Assembly: GCA_900547955.1 (NCBI GenBank) | Contig: URIR01000032.1 | Span: 1-23,235, forward strand | Reading direction: 5' to 3' | Source of the DNA: an uncultured Eubacteriales bacterium | GTDB lineage: Bacteria; Bacillota; Clostridia; Christensenellales; QALW01 | DNA: 23,235 nt | Shown here: in pieces, positions 1-8,133 of the stretch | Layout: each line of letters begins with the position of its first letter | Numbering within the stretch: the stretch's first letter is position 1 | The notes under the pieces: generated by a model | The model's database searches: none | Seen by the model: the letters and a program-made list of their open reading frames with translations, nothing else | What the model was told of the DNA's origin: nothing | Program-made: the position numbers and the translations under genes

Positions 1-2
1 AC

Positions 3-152
3 CCCAGGCAGCACTATTTTGGCAACAAATATGTTTTCCTACTGCGAAAACAATCGATTATTCGCATTGATCCTACTGGAGAATGGAATTTAATTGATGA
101 TTTTATTGCCGGTGCAGTCGGAGCCAAGCAGAGATATTATAAGCCTATTTAA
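3..152 (+). CDS. C-terminal fragment of an unrecognised protein (cut by window start)
   Basis: An open frame runs from the first bases (frame 3) to a TAA at 150-152, giving 49 residues that end in KQRYYKPI. The composition is protein-like (aromatics, RIDPTGEWNLIDDF), and the other two forward frames hit stops earlier, so I take it as the real 3' end of a gene whose start lies outside the window. I do not recognise the family. The gene points toward ftsZ, so the two are convergent and share the hairpin at 242-271. Confidence 0.5.
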   Translation, partial: PRQHYFGNKYVFLLRKQSIIRIDPTGEWNLIDDFIAGAVGAKQRYYKPI

Positions 153-227
153 AAAAATTTAGCGTTAAATTCCTGCCCTCCAGAGGCTCTATATAATATA
201 ACCTATACGCAAAGCACACGACGAAGT

Positions 228-271
228 AAAAACAAAAAGCAAAGCGCCTGCCGAAAAACAGACAGGCGCTT
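228..271 (-). terminator. Rho-independent terminator of ftsZ, probably bidirectional
   Basis: A 9-bp perfect stem (AAGCGCCTG at 242-250 with CAGGCGCTT at 263-271) encloses a 12-base loop. Read on the minus strand it is followed by a T-rich tract (TGCTTTTTGTTTTT). It lies about 30 bases past the ftsZ stop and marks the end of the dcw unit. It may also serve the convergent gene ending at 152, though the T tract on that side is poor. Confidence 0.8.
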
Positions 272-302
272 ATGATTTATACTATTCCAAAGCAAATTTC
301 GT

Positions 303-1625
303 CTACTTATTATTGTTACGGCTCTGTCTGCGCGAAATCGCTGGCATATCAAAATCTATATCATCGTCTTCCTCGCTTCTGAAAGAGAAAAAGCTGTTTT
401 TCTGCTGACGACGAGGCCGTATTTCCTCCTCCGGCTGCTCCTCAGGCTCCTCATAACGGCTAACCCGCATAGTCTGCGGCGGCTCCTGATACCTAGGCTC
501 AGGCTTTACCGGCTCTATATATTCCTCTTCCTCATAGCCTGAGGCGCGAGTCTGAGTCTGATTATTTCTGCCGTTAAACGGAGTCATCTCCAGACCGTCG
601 TCATCCTCGTCGTATTCCACGCGGTTTTCACCGTTATCACGGCGCTCTCCGCGGCGGGCGGCATGAGGATTATTCCTTTCAAAGCCGGTAGCTATAATAG
701 TTATGCGTATTTCATCATCCAATTCATCAGCTATTCCAGCACCGAATATAATATTGCAGTCAGGGTCAACTGCCTCCTGGATTAGGAATGCCGCTTCATT
801 TACCTCAGTCAGAGACAAGCTCGGCCCGCCGGTAACATTCAATATAACGCTGCGAGCGCCCTCTATAGTGGTATCCAGAAGGGGCGACGCTATGGCCTTC
901 TTAGCCGCGTCTACAGCGCGGTTTTCACCGGTGCCTACGCCTATGCCCATATGCGCAACGCCCTTATCCTTCATAACCGCCTTTACGTCGGCAAAGTCCA
1001 AATTAATCATGCTGTGACGGGTTATAAGATCGCTTATACCCGAAACGCCCTGACGGAGCACGTCGTCCGCCTGGCGGAACGCCTCTACTATAGACGTGCC
1101 TTTGCCCACAACCTGAAGCAGCTTATCGTTAGGGATAACTATAAGACTGTCTACCTTGGTCTTAAGCTCAGCAATGCCCCTATCGGCATTAAGCGCTCGT
1201 ATACGGCCCTCGAACATAAAGGGCTTTGTTACTACCCCTACTGTAAGAATACCCATTTCCTTAGCAACCTCAGCCACTACCGCGGCGCCGCCCGTGCCCG
1301 TGCCGCCGCCCATTCCGGCAGTAACAAACACCATATCCGAGCCCTTAACCTGCTCGGCTATCTCATCCCGGCTTTCCTCGGCCGCTTTTTTGCCTATATC
1401 CGGATTAGCGCCCGCGCCCAGGCCCTTTGTTATTTTCTCGCCAATCTGTACCTTTTTATTAGCCTTGGAAACCTTTAACGCCTGCTTGTCCGTATTAACG
1501 GCAATGTATTCCACGCCGGTAAGACCGCTGGTTATCATACGGTCCACAGCGTTATTACCGGCGCCGCCTACTCCCACAACCTTTATTTGGGCAAAGTCTC
1601 CGACGTCCAGATTAAAATCCATCAT
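303..1625 (-). CDS. ftsZ: Cell division GTPase FtsZ
   Basis: FtsZ is the tubulin-like GTPase that polymerises at midcell and recruits the divisome. The GTP-binding signature GGGTGTG is at residues 106-112, preceded by the VGVGGAGNNAV loop near 17-27. The synergy (T7) loop NLDFADV is at about 207-213, supplying the catalytic aspartates. The folded core ends near residue 318. A charged linker of about 100 residues rich in Glu, Arg and Pro follows, then a C-terminal peptide (DFDMPAISRR) resembling the conserved segment that binds FtsA. At 440 aa it is longer than many homologues because of the linker. The start is the first of two ATGs, behind GGAGGAC at 7 bases. It follows ftsA by 20 bases and ends at TAG just before a terminator, so it is last in its unit. 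Confidence 0.98.
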   Translation of the reverse strand: MMDFNLDVGDFAQIKVVGVGGAGNNAVDRMITSGLTGVEYIAVNTDKQALKVSKANKKVQIGEKITKGLGAGANPDIGKKAAEESRDEIAEQVKGSDMVFVTAGMGGGTGTGGAAVVAEVAKEMGILTVGVVTKPFMFEGRIRALNADRGIAELKTKVDSLIVIPNDKLLQVVGKGTSIVEAFRQADDVLRQGVSGISDLITRHSMINLDFADVKAVMKDKGVAHMGIGVGTGENRAVDAAKKAIASPLLDTTIEGARSVILNVTGGPSLSLTEVNEAAFLIQEAVDPDCNIIFGAGIADELDDEIRITIIATGFERNNPHAARRGERRDNGENRVEYDEDDDGLEMTPFNGRNNQTQTRASGYEEEEYIEPVKPEPRYQEPPQTMRVSRYEEPEEQPEEEIRPRRQQKNSFFSFRSEEDDDIDFDMPAISRRQSRNNNK

Positions 1626-1645
1626 ACTTAATGTCCTCCTAACCG

Positions 1646-2815
1646 CTATTTCTTAAATATTTGTTTTATTTGCTCCAGAAGGGAAACTTCCTCCTGAGTT
1701 ATGTTATCCAGCGCCAAGTCAATCACGCCCAGCGCGGAGGAATATTCAGGCTTATTTAAACGGGTGGATTTAGGCTGAATAAGACTCACTCCACGGTTAA
1801 GCCGCTTTTGCATAAATTCGCGTATTCCCCGCATGCCGGACGTGCCGCCCGTAAGCCATATCTCCACATATTCAGGCAGGATGCAGCCCGATTTATCCAA
1901 TTCCCTTTTAATTATATCACAAATTTCGTCCACGCGCGCATTAATTATATCCTGAACCTTCATTGCCGAAAAGCTCTGCACGCGGCTGCTTCCCTTTGGC
2001 ATTATTTCATATACATCGTCACGGCTGACCGAAAGACCATAGACGGCCCTGCGCTTAAGCTGGTCCGCTACTTCGTCGTCCACATGCAGAAGCATGGCCA
2101 AATCTCTGGTTATATGCAGCCCGCCGATACGGACTGAATTATGATAAAGCATCCCGTCTCCCTTTAGAACGCTTACCGAAGTAGAGCGGTCGCCTATATC
2201 CACAAGTATTGCAGTACGGTCGCGCATTTCAGCGGGAATAAACGCAAGCGCCTGCGCCAGAGGCGAAGCAATAGCTGAATCCAGAAGATAGCCCTCGCTC
2301 TCCAAAAGCGCGCCTACCGAACGAACAAAGCCCTTATTAACTAAAACATAGGAAACCATTGCGCTTAATTCGCTGGCCATCATATTAAGCGGGTCCATAG
2401 TCTTGCGCTCGCCGTTAATCATAAAATGTATCGGACAACGGTGCGCAACAGAATAATCACGCATAGCGGAAAAATTCTCGCCCCGCTTAAAGAGCAGCTC
2501 CACGTCGTCCTGAGTAATTCGCCGCGCTTTCCCAAAGGAAAGACTGGCCCTTTTAAGAACTACCTGAGTAAAATCACCCGGAACGCCAACATGCACGCGG
2601 CGCAATCTGCGTCCCGCCTGCTTTTCGGCTTCTCTCAGCACAGAGCTTATAGTATACTTAAGCTCGCGCGGCTCCAGCCAACCCGAACGATTATACCCGG
2701 CATATTCATTTACAGATATTCCAAGCAGGTTGAAGCCGTCGTAAACGCCCTTTTCGGCAATCATGCAGACAACCTTGCTTGTCCCTATCTCAATAGCAGC
2801 AGCGGTCTGCCTCAT
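1646..2815 (-). CDS. ftsA: Actin-like division protein FtsA
   Basis: FtsA tethers FtsZ filaments to the membrane and connects them to later division proteins. At 389 aa it has the actin/Hsp70 fold landmarks: a phosphate-1 motif IEIGTSKV (8-15), an inserted SHS2-type (1C) region about 84-160, a phosphate-2 motif DIGDRSTS (206-213) and an adenosine motif LTGGTSGMRGI near 325. The last 15 residues (LLEQIKQIFKK) look like the amphipathic membrane-targeting helix. It is slightly shorter than typical FtsA (about 420-440 aa). The ATG start follows a GGGAGAGGA ribosome binding site. Directly upstream of ftsZ, it is probably transcribed from the promoter region at 2900-2945 rather than from divIB, since a terminator separates the two. 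Confidence 0.92.
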   Translation of the reverse strand: MRQTAAAIEIGTSKVVCMIAEKGVYDGFNLLGISVNEYAGYNRSGWLEPRELKYTISSVLREAEKQAGRRLRRVHVGVPGDFTQVVLKRASLSFGKARRITQDDVELLFKRGENFSAMRDYSVAHRCPIHFMINGERKTMDPLNMMASELSAMVSYVLVNKGFVRSVGALLESEGYLLDSAIASPLAQALAFIPAEMRDRTAILVDIGDRSTSVSVLKGDGMLYHNSVRIGGLHITRDLAMLLHVDDEVADQLKRRAVYGLSVSRDDVYEIMPKGSSRVQSFSAMKVQDIINARVDEICDIIKRELDKSGCILPEYVEIWLTGGTSGMRGIREFMQKRLNRGVSLIQPKSTRLNKPEYSSALGVIDLALDNITQEEVSLLEQIKQIFKK

Positions 2816-2904
2816 TCCTCTCCCGCCTCCCAGGCAAACAAAATCCTAAAGCCCTAATATGGGCAGGACGCTTTATGAAAAGGTACACGCCTCCAAAATA
2901 GAAC

Positions 2905-2940
2905 ATCCTTCTATATATAATAACAGATTTTCATTCTTTT
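2905..2940 (-). promoter_or_regulatory. Candidate promoter for ftsA-ftsZ
   Basis: The 230-base gap between divIB and ftsA is AT-rich and, on the minus strand, carries TTTTAA, 17 bases, TATTAT, ahead of a leader to ftsA. The -10 is good (5/6) but the -35 is poor (3/6). Its position just after a terminator makes an independent ftsAZ promoter likely. I could not match sporulation sigma-factor consensus sequences with confidence. Confidence 0.35.
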
Positions 2941-2976
2941 TAAAAGCGTTTTTTATATATTTTCTTTAAATGAGGC

Positions 2977-2998
2977 AAAAAACCTTAGCACAGCTAAG
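2977..2998 (-). terminator. Rho-independent terminator after divIB
   Basis: On the minus strand CTTAGC-TGT-GCTAAG forms a 6-bp stem with a 3-base loop, followed by GTTTTTT. It lies about 50 bases past the divIB stop and separates divIB from ftsA-ftsZ. Confidence 0.7.
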
Positions 2999-3050
2999 CA
3001 TTTATATAAGCAACCGCATATTTTGCCGCGTTTTTATCTATTTCTTCTTA

Positions 3051-3878
3051 TCATTCCGCATTCTCCGGCGCATTCTCTGTTGTGTTTTCCGGCGCCTCCT
3101 GATTCTCTTCCAGAGGCATAAAAGCAAAATTATCTATAACGGATAAATCAAGAATGCCTTTAATCTGTCCAGAAGCGTCAGCATATCCGTTTTTCTGCAG
3201 ACTGTCCAGAGCCGGAGCATAATAGGCAAGCTTGTCCGCCAATTTAATAGGAGCGCCCAGCCTCACAGTAAGCCCGTTCTGCATATTGAGAGTAAACTCC
3301 CCGTCTGACAAATCCGCTTCCCTTACCTGCGTAATCAAAGAATAGCCCTTAAGCTGCTTAATCAGCTCAAGATAATCTGAAAACAACTGTTCGTCCTGTA
3401 CGGCTATTCTCTTTCCGGGCTGATAGCCCGTAAGATTCATGCCCTTTATAAGCAGAAGCGCGGGATCATGGGTTTGAGTAGCCGCCAGCACAACGCCGTC
3501 GTAATCAGCGTTGCAGTAAACTCCGGCATATTCAAACTGCACCCGCGCTTCCCTCTCGCTTATATATATCGTAAGCTTATCAGGAAATTCGCGCACTATA
3601 TCTGTTACCGAAATATAAGGATTTTCTTCAAGGCGCTCCTTTATATCCGCTTCGGATAATTTTAAAATATTATCCCCTACCATTACCCCTGCCTTTTCTA
3701 TTATTTCCTCGCGGGAAAAGCGCGAATTGCCCATTATGGTTATTGATGAAATTTCAAATATACTGCTGTTGACAAGCAGCACAACCGCCAATACGAGCAA
3801 AAGCAGCAGAAAAATGCTAAGCCGCCCATAGCTTTTAACATATACCTTTTTCCGCTTTTCATTCCTTTGCTCTTTCAA
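3051..3878 (-). CDS. ftsQ: Division protein DivIB/FtsQ (POTRA domain)
   Basis: This is a bitopic membrane protein of the FtsQLB (DivIB-FtsL-DivIC) complex that licenses septal peptidoglycan synthesis. It has a short basic cytoplasmic tail (1-17), one transmembrane segment at about 19-37, a POTRA domain at about 41-110 (the first-strand motif ITIMGNSRFSREEI is clear), a beta domain to about 250, and a Glu/Asn-rich tail. The start codon is TTG behind GGAGG at 7 bases, and the SD lies on the murA stop region (murA ends 2 bases before), so translation is probably coupled. Location next to murA matches Firmicute divIB. The length (275 aa) is normal. Confidence 0.92.
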   Translation of the reverse strand: MKEQRNEKRKKVYVKSYGRLSIFLLLLLVLAVVLLVNSSIFEISSITIMGNSRFSREEIIEKAGVMVGDNILKLSEADIKERLEENPYISVTDIVREFPDKLTIYISEREARVQFEYAGVYCNADYDGVVLAATQTHDPALLLIKGMNLTGYQPGKRIAVQDEQLFSDYLELIKQLKGYSLITQVREADLSDGEFTLNMQNGLTVRLGAPIKLADKLAYYAPALDSLQKNGYADASGQIKGILDLSVIDNFAFMPLEENQEAPENTTENAPENAE

Positions 3879-3880
3879 GT

Positions 3881-5131
3881 CTAATCCTCCGCAGTTTTTA
3901 TATCAGCGCCTAATTTAGATAAATTCTCCTCAAGACGGTAATATCCTCTATTTATATATCCGGCGTCCATAACTCTGGTTACTCCCCGCGCCCTAAGGCC
4001 GGCAAGCACCATAGCCGCTCCGCCCCTTAGGTCATATGCGCTTACATTAGCTCCGTAAAGCTCATAGACCCCTTTAATAACCGCAGTCCTGCCCTTAACC
4101 GTTATATCCGCGCCCATCTTTATAAGCTCGCCCGCATGCTTAAGCCGGTTTTCAAAAATATTCTCCACAATGATGCAGGTTCCGTCGCACACCGTCTGCA
4201 AAGCCATCATCTGGGCCTGCAAATCGGTAGGAAAACCAGGATAAGGCATAGTCTCTATTATCCGCGGGCTTTTTAAGCGCCATGGAGCCGAAACGCGTAT
4301 CCTGTCCGAAGCGCATTCTACTTCACATCCGCATTCGGACAGCTTATTTATTAATGAACGCAGATATTCCGGGCTTATGCCCGTAACAGCCACGTCCCCT
4401 CCGGTTATGGCGGCCGCTATCATATAAGTGCCCGCGGCTATTCTGTCCGCCATAGGAGTAAATTCTCCGCCCGAAAGGGGGGTTCCCTTTATCAGAATGC
4501 TGTTGCCTGAAAAGCTGACGCAGCCTCCCAGCGTTTCAATAAAACGGGCCAGCTCTGTTATTTCGGGCTCCTTGGCCGGATTATTTATAACCGTCTCCCC
4601 CTCGGCCGCAGCAGCAGCCATCATAAGATTTTCAGTAGCTCCCACGCTGGGATAATCCAAATATATTTCACAGCCCCTAAGACGCACCGCCTCGCAGCTT
4701 ATGTATCCAAACTGTTCATCTATCCGCGCTCCCATGGCCCTTAGTCCCTTAAGATGCAAATCAATCGGCCGCATTCCTATATCGCATCCGCCGGGATAAC
4801 TCAAAACCGCTTTTCCAAAGCGCCCCAAAAGAGGGCCAAGTATAAATAACGAAGCCCGCAGCCTGCGGGAAAGCTGTTCGTCTATTCTGAAGCCGTCCGC
4901 ATCAGAGGAATCAATATATATCCTATCCCCCTCCTGCTCGGCACGGCAGCCCAGTCTCCTTAGTATTTCAAGCATATTGTCTATATCCGAAAGCCTCGGA
5001 CAATTATTTAAAGCAACCGGCTCCTCTGCCAGAAGCGAGGCTGATAAAATGGGAAGAATGGCGTTCTTGGCGCCGTGAATGCCAAGCGTGCCTGTTAAAC
5101 GCCTGCCTCCCCTCAGCAGTATGTTTTACAT
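3881..5131 (-). CDS. murA: UDP-GlcNAc 1-carboxyvinyltransferase MurA, with stop at codon 2
   Basis: MurA transfers enolpyruvate from PEP to UDP-GlcNAc, the first committed step of peptidoglycan synthesis. Counting the ATG at 5131 as codon 1, the frame reads M-stop-NILLRGGRRLTG, then GAKNA with Lys22 and Asn23, and PGGCDIG with the PEP-site Cys116. These align with the normal MurA N-terminus, and the 416-codon length is normal. GGAGGT sits 6 bases before the ATG, but codon 2 is TAA (5126-5128). The next in-frame ATG is at 4975 and would lose Lys22/Asn23. CTG codons at 5119 and 5116 are the only near-cognate alternatives and lack a clear SD. Either initiation is unusual, the gene is inactive, or there is a base error. 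It lies downstream of a 260-base gap where murG is expected, and is coupled to divIB. Confidence 0.88.
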
Positions 5132-5143
5132 TTACGCACCTCC
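5126..5143 (-). promoter_or_regulatory. murA ribosome binding site with start-stop (ATGTAA)
   Basis: On the minus strand the sequence is GGAGGTGCGTAAATGTAA. A full SD is spaced 6 bases from an ATG that is followed at once by TAA in the murA frame. Another TAA lies in frame just upstream, so no upstream start can bypass it. Confidence 0.75.
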
Positions 5144-5295
5144 AGGTCATACATTGCAGCAAAAACAAAAGAATCTCAAACGAGGTCTTATTAATCCGGC
5201 TGAAACCAGACGAGTTTTTTTCTGTATACTGCAATATATGCCTTAGGGGCGGCTTTTGTTATATTGCGCGTCCACCGTTAAGCGCTTGCCCGCAA

Positions 5296-5352
5296 TAAAT
5301 AATAAATAAAAATTTATAGCTAAGCGCACGCCGTTGCTTTCCAGCGCGCGCT
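5296..5352 (-). terminator. Terminator-like hairpin between ftsW and murA
   Basis: On the minus strand AGCGCGCGC (5344-5352) can pair with GCGTGCGCT (5323-5331), 9 bp with one G-T wobble and a 12-base loop. A T/A-rich stretch including ATTTTTATTTATTATTTATT follows, less uniform than a textbook U tract. It lies about 40 bases past the ftsW stop, where a packed operon would normally continue into murG. Confidence 0.5.
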
Positions 5353-5389
5353 CATTATAACGTTACGTTGTCAGACCCTTAAAAGCTTT

Positions 5390-6583
5390 TCAGCTTATTC
5401 GTCTTATCCGTTCTTCTTCATTTTGGTCGGTTTGCTTTTTCCTCGGCGCTCGGCGCGAGGAATACGCGCTTATACTCAGCAGGACTCCAGTAGCCGCTGA
5501 AAAGGCCAGTAAAGAGGACGTCCCACGGCTTATAAAAGGCAGCGTTACGCCGGTAGAGGGAATTAAATTAGTAACAACCCCAATATTGACTATAACCTGC
5601 ATAGCCACTATTATAGTTATCCCGCTGGCTAAATAGCTGCCGAAACGGTCGGGCGCGTTCATGGCTATGCGCATGCCCATGAAAATAAAGGCCGCATATA
5701 AAAGGATTACGGCTACAGCGCCTATAAAACCAAATTCCTCCGCAATTATAGCAAATATGTAGTCTGTATCCGCCATGGGAAGGTTGCTTATTTTCTGACG
5801 GCTGTTTCCCAGCCCTACTCCCCAAAGGTTTCCGCTTCCCAGCGCATAAAGGGATTGAACTATCTGATAGGATTTATCCTGCGGGTCGAAAAAAGGATCC
5901 AGCCAGGCGTGAACGCGGTCGCTCCGCCAGCCGACAAAGGTCATCATACACACTACGCCCGCCGTAACCACCACTCCGCCCAGCGCCACCAGCCATTTCT
6001 GCATACCCGCTATAAAAAGCAGCATAATGCTGGGAATAAGTATGCATATGGCGGTAGTGGAAAGGTTAGGCTCAATAACTATAAGCGCGGCAAAAAGGAT
6101 TATAGGGCCAAAGGGTATCGCCCAGGTTTTAAGGCTTTTATACCAGTTGACGTTGCCCGAAAGATACCAGGCCAAAAAATATACCAGCACAAACTTCGCT
6201 ATTTCAGACGGCTGAAGAGTAAAAATCTTCAAATCAATCCAGCGGTGCGCGCCGCCCCTATCCCTAAAGAGAAATACCGCGCAGAGCAGAATGGTGGATA
6301 CAACCAGAGCTATTATAACCAGCGGCTTTTTATTAAAATTACGATAATCAAAACGGGATATAAGAAACATCATAACCACGCATACTACCGACGCCGCCGC
6401 ATGCTGAATAAAGAGGCTCATGGAATCTGCCCCGTCCAATATCTGACTGGCATAGGTGCTGGACAGCACCATTATGCACCCGATGCATAAAAGCAGTATA
6501 GCCACATAAAAGAGGGGGAAGCTGATAGCGCTTCGTCTTACCCGCTTGGCTTTTTTCCTTTGTTTTTTGTTTTCCTGCGTCAT
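5390..6583 (-). CDS. ftsW: SEDS-family septal peptidoglycan polymerase FtsW/SpoVE
   Basis: FtsW/SpoVE is a multi-pass SEDS glycosyltransferase that polymerises lipid II at the septum with a class B PBP partner. Family landmarks are the RGGAHRWIDL loop after the fourth helix, the QPSEIAKF motif, the LGNSRQKISNLPMADTDYIFA segment, and the late STGVTLPFISRGTSSLL motif. The usual form of the last is LPFISYGGSS, so Tyr and Gly are replaced by Arg and Thr here. The preferred start is ATG at 6583 (397 aa), behind AGAGG at about 6 bases. A TTG at 6601 would add six residues (MRKRRL) but has a weaker SD. FtsW and SpoVE cannot be separated by sequence alone. The cluster position fits either. Confidence 0.93.
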   Translation of the reverse strand: MTQENKKQRKKAKRVRRSAISFPLFYVAILLLCIGCIMVLSSTYASQILDGADSMSLFIQHAAASVVCVVMMFLISRFDYRNFNKKPLVIIALVVSTILLCAVFLFRDRGGAHRWIDLKIFTLQPSEIAKFVLVYFLAWYLSGNVNWYKSLKTWAIPFGPIILFAALIVIEPNLSTTAICILIPSIMLLFIAGMQKWLVALGGVVVTAGVVCMMTFVGWRSDRVHAWLDPFFDPQDKSYQIVQSLYALGSGNLWGVGLGNSRQKISNLPMADTDYIFAIIAEEFGFIGAVAVILLYAAFIFMGMRIAMNAPDRFGSYLASGITIIVAMQVIVNIGVVTNLIPSTGVTLPFISRGTSSLLAFSAATGVLLSISAYSSRRAPRKKQTDQNEEERIRRIS

Positions 6584-6743
6584 AAGCCGCCTCTTTCTCA
6601 AAAATCCGCCCTAAATCCGGGCTTTGTTTTATTATTAACATTAGGACATTAGGGCCTTTAGGAAGCGCTGAAAAAAAGCATATGCCGCCGGAGCAGCCTC
6701 CTCGGCCCAAGCCGCCCGCAAGCTGAAAAAACTTAACGCCGGT

Positions 6744-8090
6744 TTATTCCTCCAGGGAATTTACAAGCTCCTTAAACACTCTGCCCCGCTCTTCAAAATC
6801 CGCAAACATGTCAAAGCTTGCGCAGGCTGGCGAAAGCAATACGTTCCAGCCAGGCTGGGCAGCCTTAAACGCCAGGCGCACTCCTTCGTCAAAGCCGGCG
6901 GCATGAGTATACTCCTTAATGCCCGCGCGCTCCAGCGCGCCAATAATTTTCCGAGCTGTATCCCCTAAAACAACTGTATGCTTGATATTGTCCGTATATT
7001 CTTTTATCAAGCCGTCAAATTCCCCGCCTTTGTCGTAGCCGCCTAATATAAGCACCGTAGGCTTATCCATAGTCTGTATGGCCTTAATTGTAGAATCCGG
7101 ATTGGTACCCTTTGAATCATTTATAAAGGTAACCCCTTTAACCGTGCGCACAGTTTCAATTCTATGCTCCACCCCCTCAAAGCTCATAAGAGTCTGCGCC
7201 ACATTTGCCGCAGAAACCCCCATAAGCATGCCTATCGCGGCAGCCGCCATGGCATTTTCTATATTATGCCTGCCCTTAATGCGCACATCCTCGCATTTGC
7301 ATATTGGCTGCTTAAGAGCGCCCAGACAAAATGTAATAATTCCGTCCTCTATAAATACTCCCTCGCCCAGCTCCTTTTCATAGGAAAAAAACAATACCCG
7401 GGCATTAATATCCTCAGCCATTTTGCGGACAATCTCATCGTCATAATTAAGCACCGCAAAATCCTTCTGCGTCTGATTGAGAAAAAGCCGTTTCTTAGCC
7501 GCTATATAGCCGTTCATATCCCCGTGCCGATTCAGATGGTCGGGGGTAATATTCAACAATGCCGCCACATGCGCGTGAAAGGTATCTATGCATTCAAGTT
7601 GATAGCTGCTTATCTCAGTTACCATAATATCCCGCGGCGAAGCCTCAAGCGCGTGCGCGCTGTAGGGAATACCTATATTGCCCACTACAAAATTGCCTCT
7701 GTTCGCATCTGAAAAAATACGGCCGGTAAGGGTAGTGGTCGTGGTTTTGCCGTTAGTGCCTGAAATAGCAACCGTCTGACCTTTGCACACCCTGTAGCCC
7801 AGCTCTATTTCAGTCAGCACCTCCTTGCCCAGCTCGCGCGCCCGCTTCAGCGCCGGAAGACTAGGCGGAACGCTTGGACTTATCACTATAAAATCCGCGT
7901 CCCCTATAAGTTGGTCGGGACTAATCCCTGTTTTATAGATATACTCTCCCGCAGGCAGGCCATCTATATTATCTATCTGCCTGGAATCGTTTAAAACAAC
8001 CTGCGCGCCTAAAGCCTTAAGCAGCTTCGCCGCCGCTATGCCGCTGCGCGCCATACCTATTACAAGCGCCCTCTTGTTTTTAATATCCAT
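6744..8090 (-). CDS. murD: UDP-MurNAc-L-alanine:D-glutamate ligase MurD
   Basis: MurD adds D-glutamate to UDP-MurNAc-L-Ala using ATP. The N-terminal Rossmann-like domain starts ALVIGMARSGIAAAKLL (8-24) and binds the uridine nucleotide. The ATP P-loop GTNGKTTT is at 111-118. The central-domain motif TPDHLNRHG and the carbamylated-lysine segment AAKKRLF follow. The C-terminal domain carries NDSKGTNPDS and the ending SPACASFDMFADFEERG, typical of MurD. The length of 448 aa is normal. It lies between mraY and ftsW, as in Firmicutes. A 140-base gap to ftsW holds GC-rich inverted segments but nothing I can call firmly. Confidence 0.96.
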   Translation of the reverse strand: MDIKNKRALVIGMARSGIAAAKLLKALGAQVVLNDSRQIDNIDGLPAGEYIYKTGISPDQLIGDADFIVISPSVPPSLPALKRARELGKEVLTEIELGYRVCKGQTVAISGTNGKTTTTTLTGRIFSDANRGNFVVGNIGIPYSAHALEASPRDIMVTEISSYQLECIDTFHAHVAALLNITPDHLNRHGDMNGYIAAKKRLFLNQTQKDFAVLNYDDEIVRKMAEDINARVLFFSYEKELGEGVFIEDGIITFCLGALKQPICKCEDVRIKGRHNIENAMAAAAIGMLMGVSAANVAQTLMSFEGVEHRIETVRTVKGVTFINDSKGTNPDSTIKAIQTMDKPTVLILGGYDKGGEFDGLIKEYTDNIKHTVVLGDTARKIIGALERAGIKEYTHAAGFDEGVRLAFKAAQPGWNVLLSPACASFDMFADFEERGRVFKELVNSLEE

Positions 8091-8133
8091 CTATATGTTC
8101 TCCTTTCCGTCCCTATACCGGGCAGGTGAGCTT

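Noticed and set aside
951..1656. Long plus-strand ORFs opposite ftsZ
   Set aside because: They are antisense shadows of a strongly conserved gene and have no start signals or family features.
5126..5128. TAA read as a sense codon (alternative genetic code)
   Set aside because: TAA is the natural stop of other genes here, such as ftsA and murD, so general reassignment is not supported.
5004..5234. A 76-codon minus-strand ORF overlapping the start of murA
   Set aside because: It runs out of frame through the conserved MurA N-terminal codons and has no family features, so it is a shadow. It does not repair the murA start.
6348..6710. A 120-codon minus-strand ORF covering the murD-ftsW gap
   Set aside because: It overlaps the ftsW start in another frame, is of low-complexity composition, and has no homology I recognise.
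6602..6743. Possible terminator between murD and ftsW (GC-rich inverted segments followed by T7)
   Set aside because: The stem needs bulges and mismatches and no clean hairpin forms, so I did not list it as a feature.
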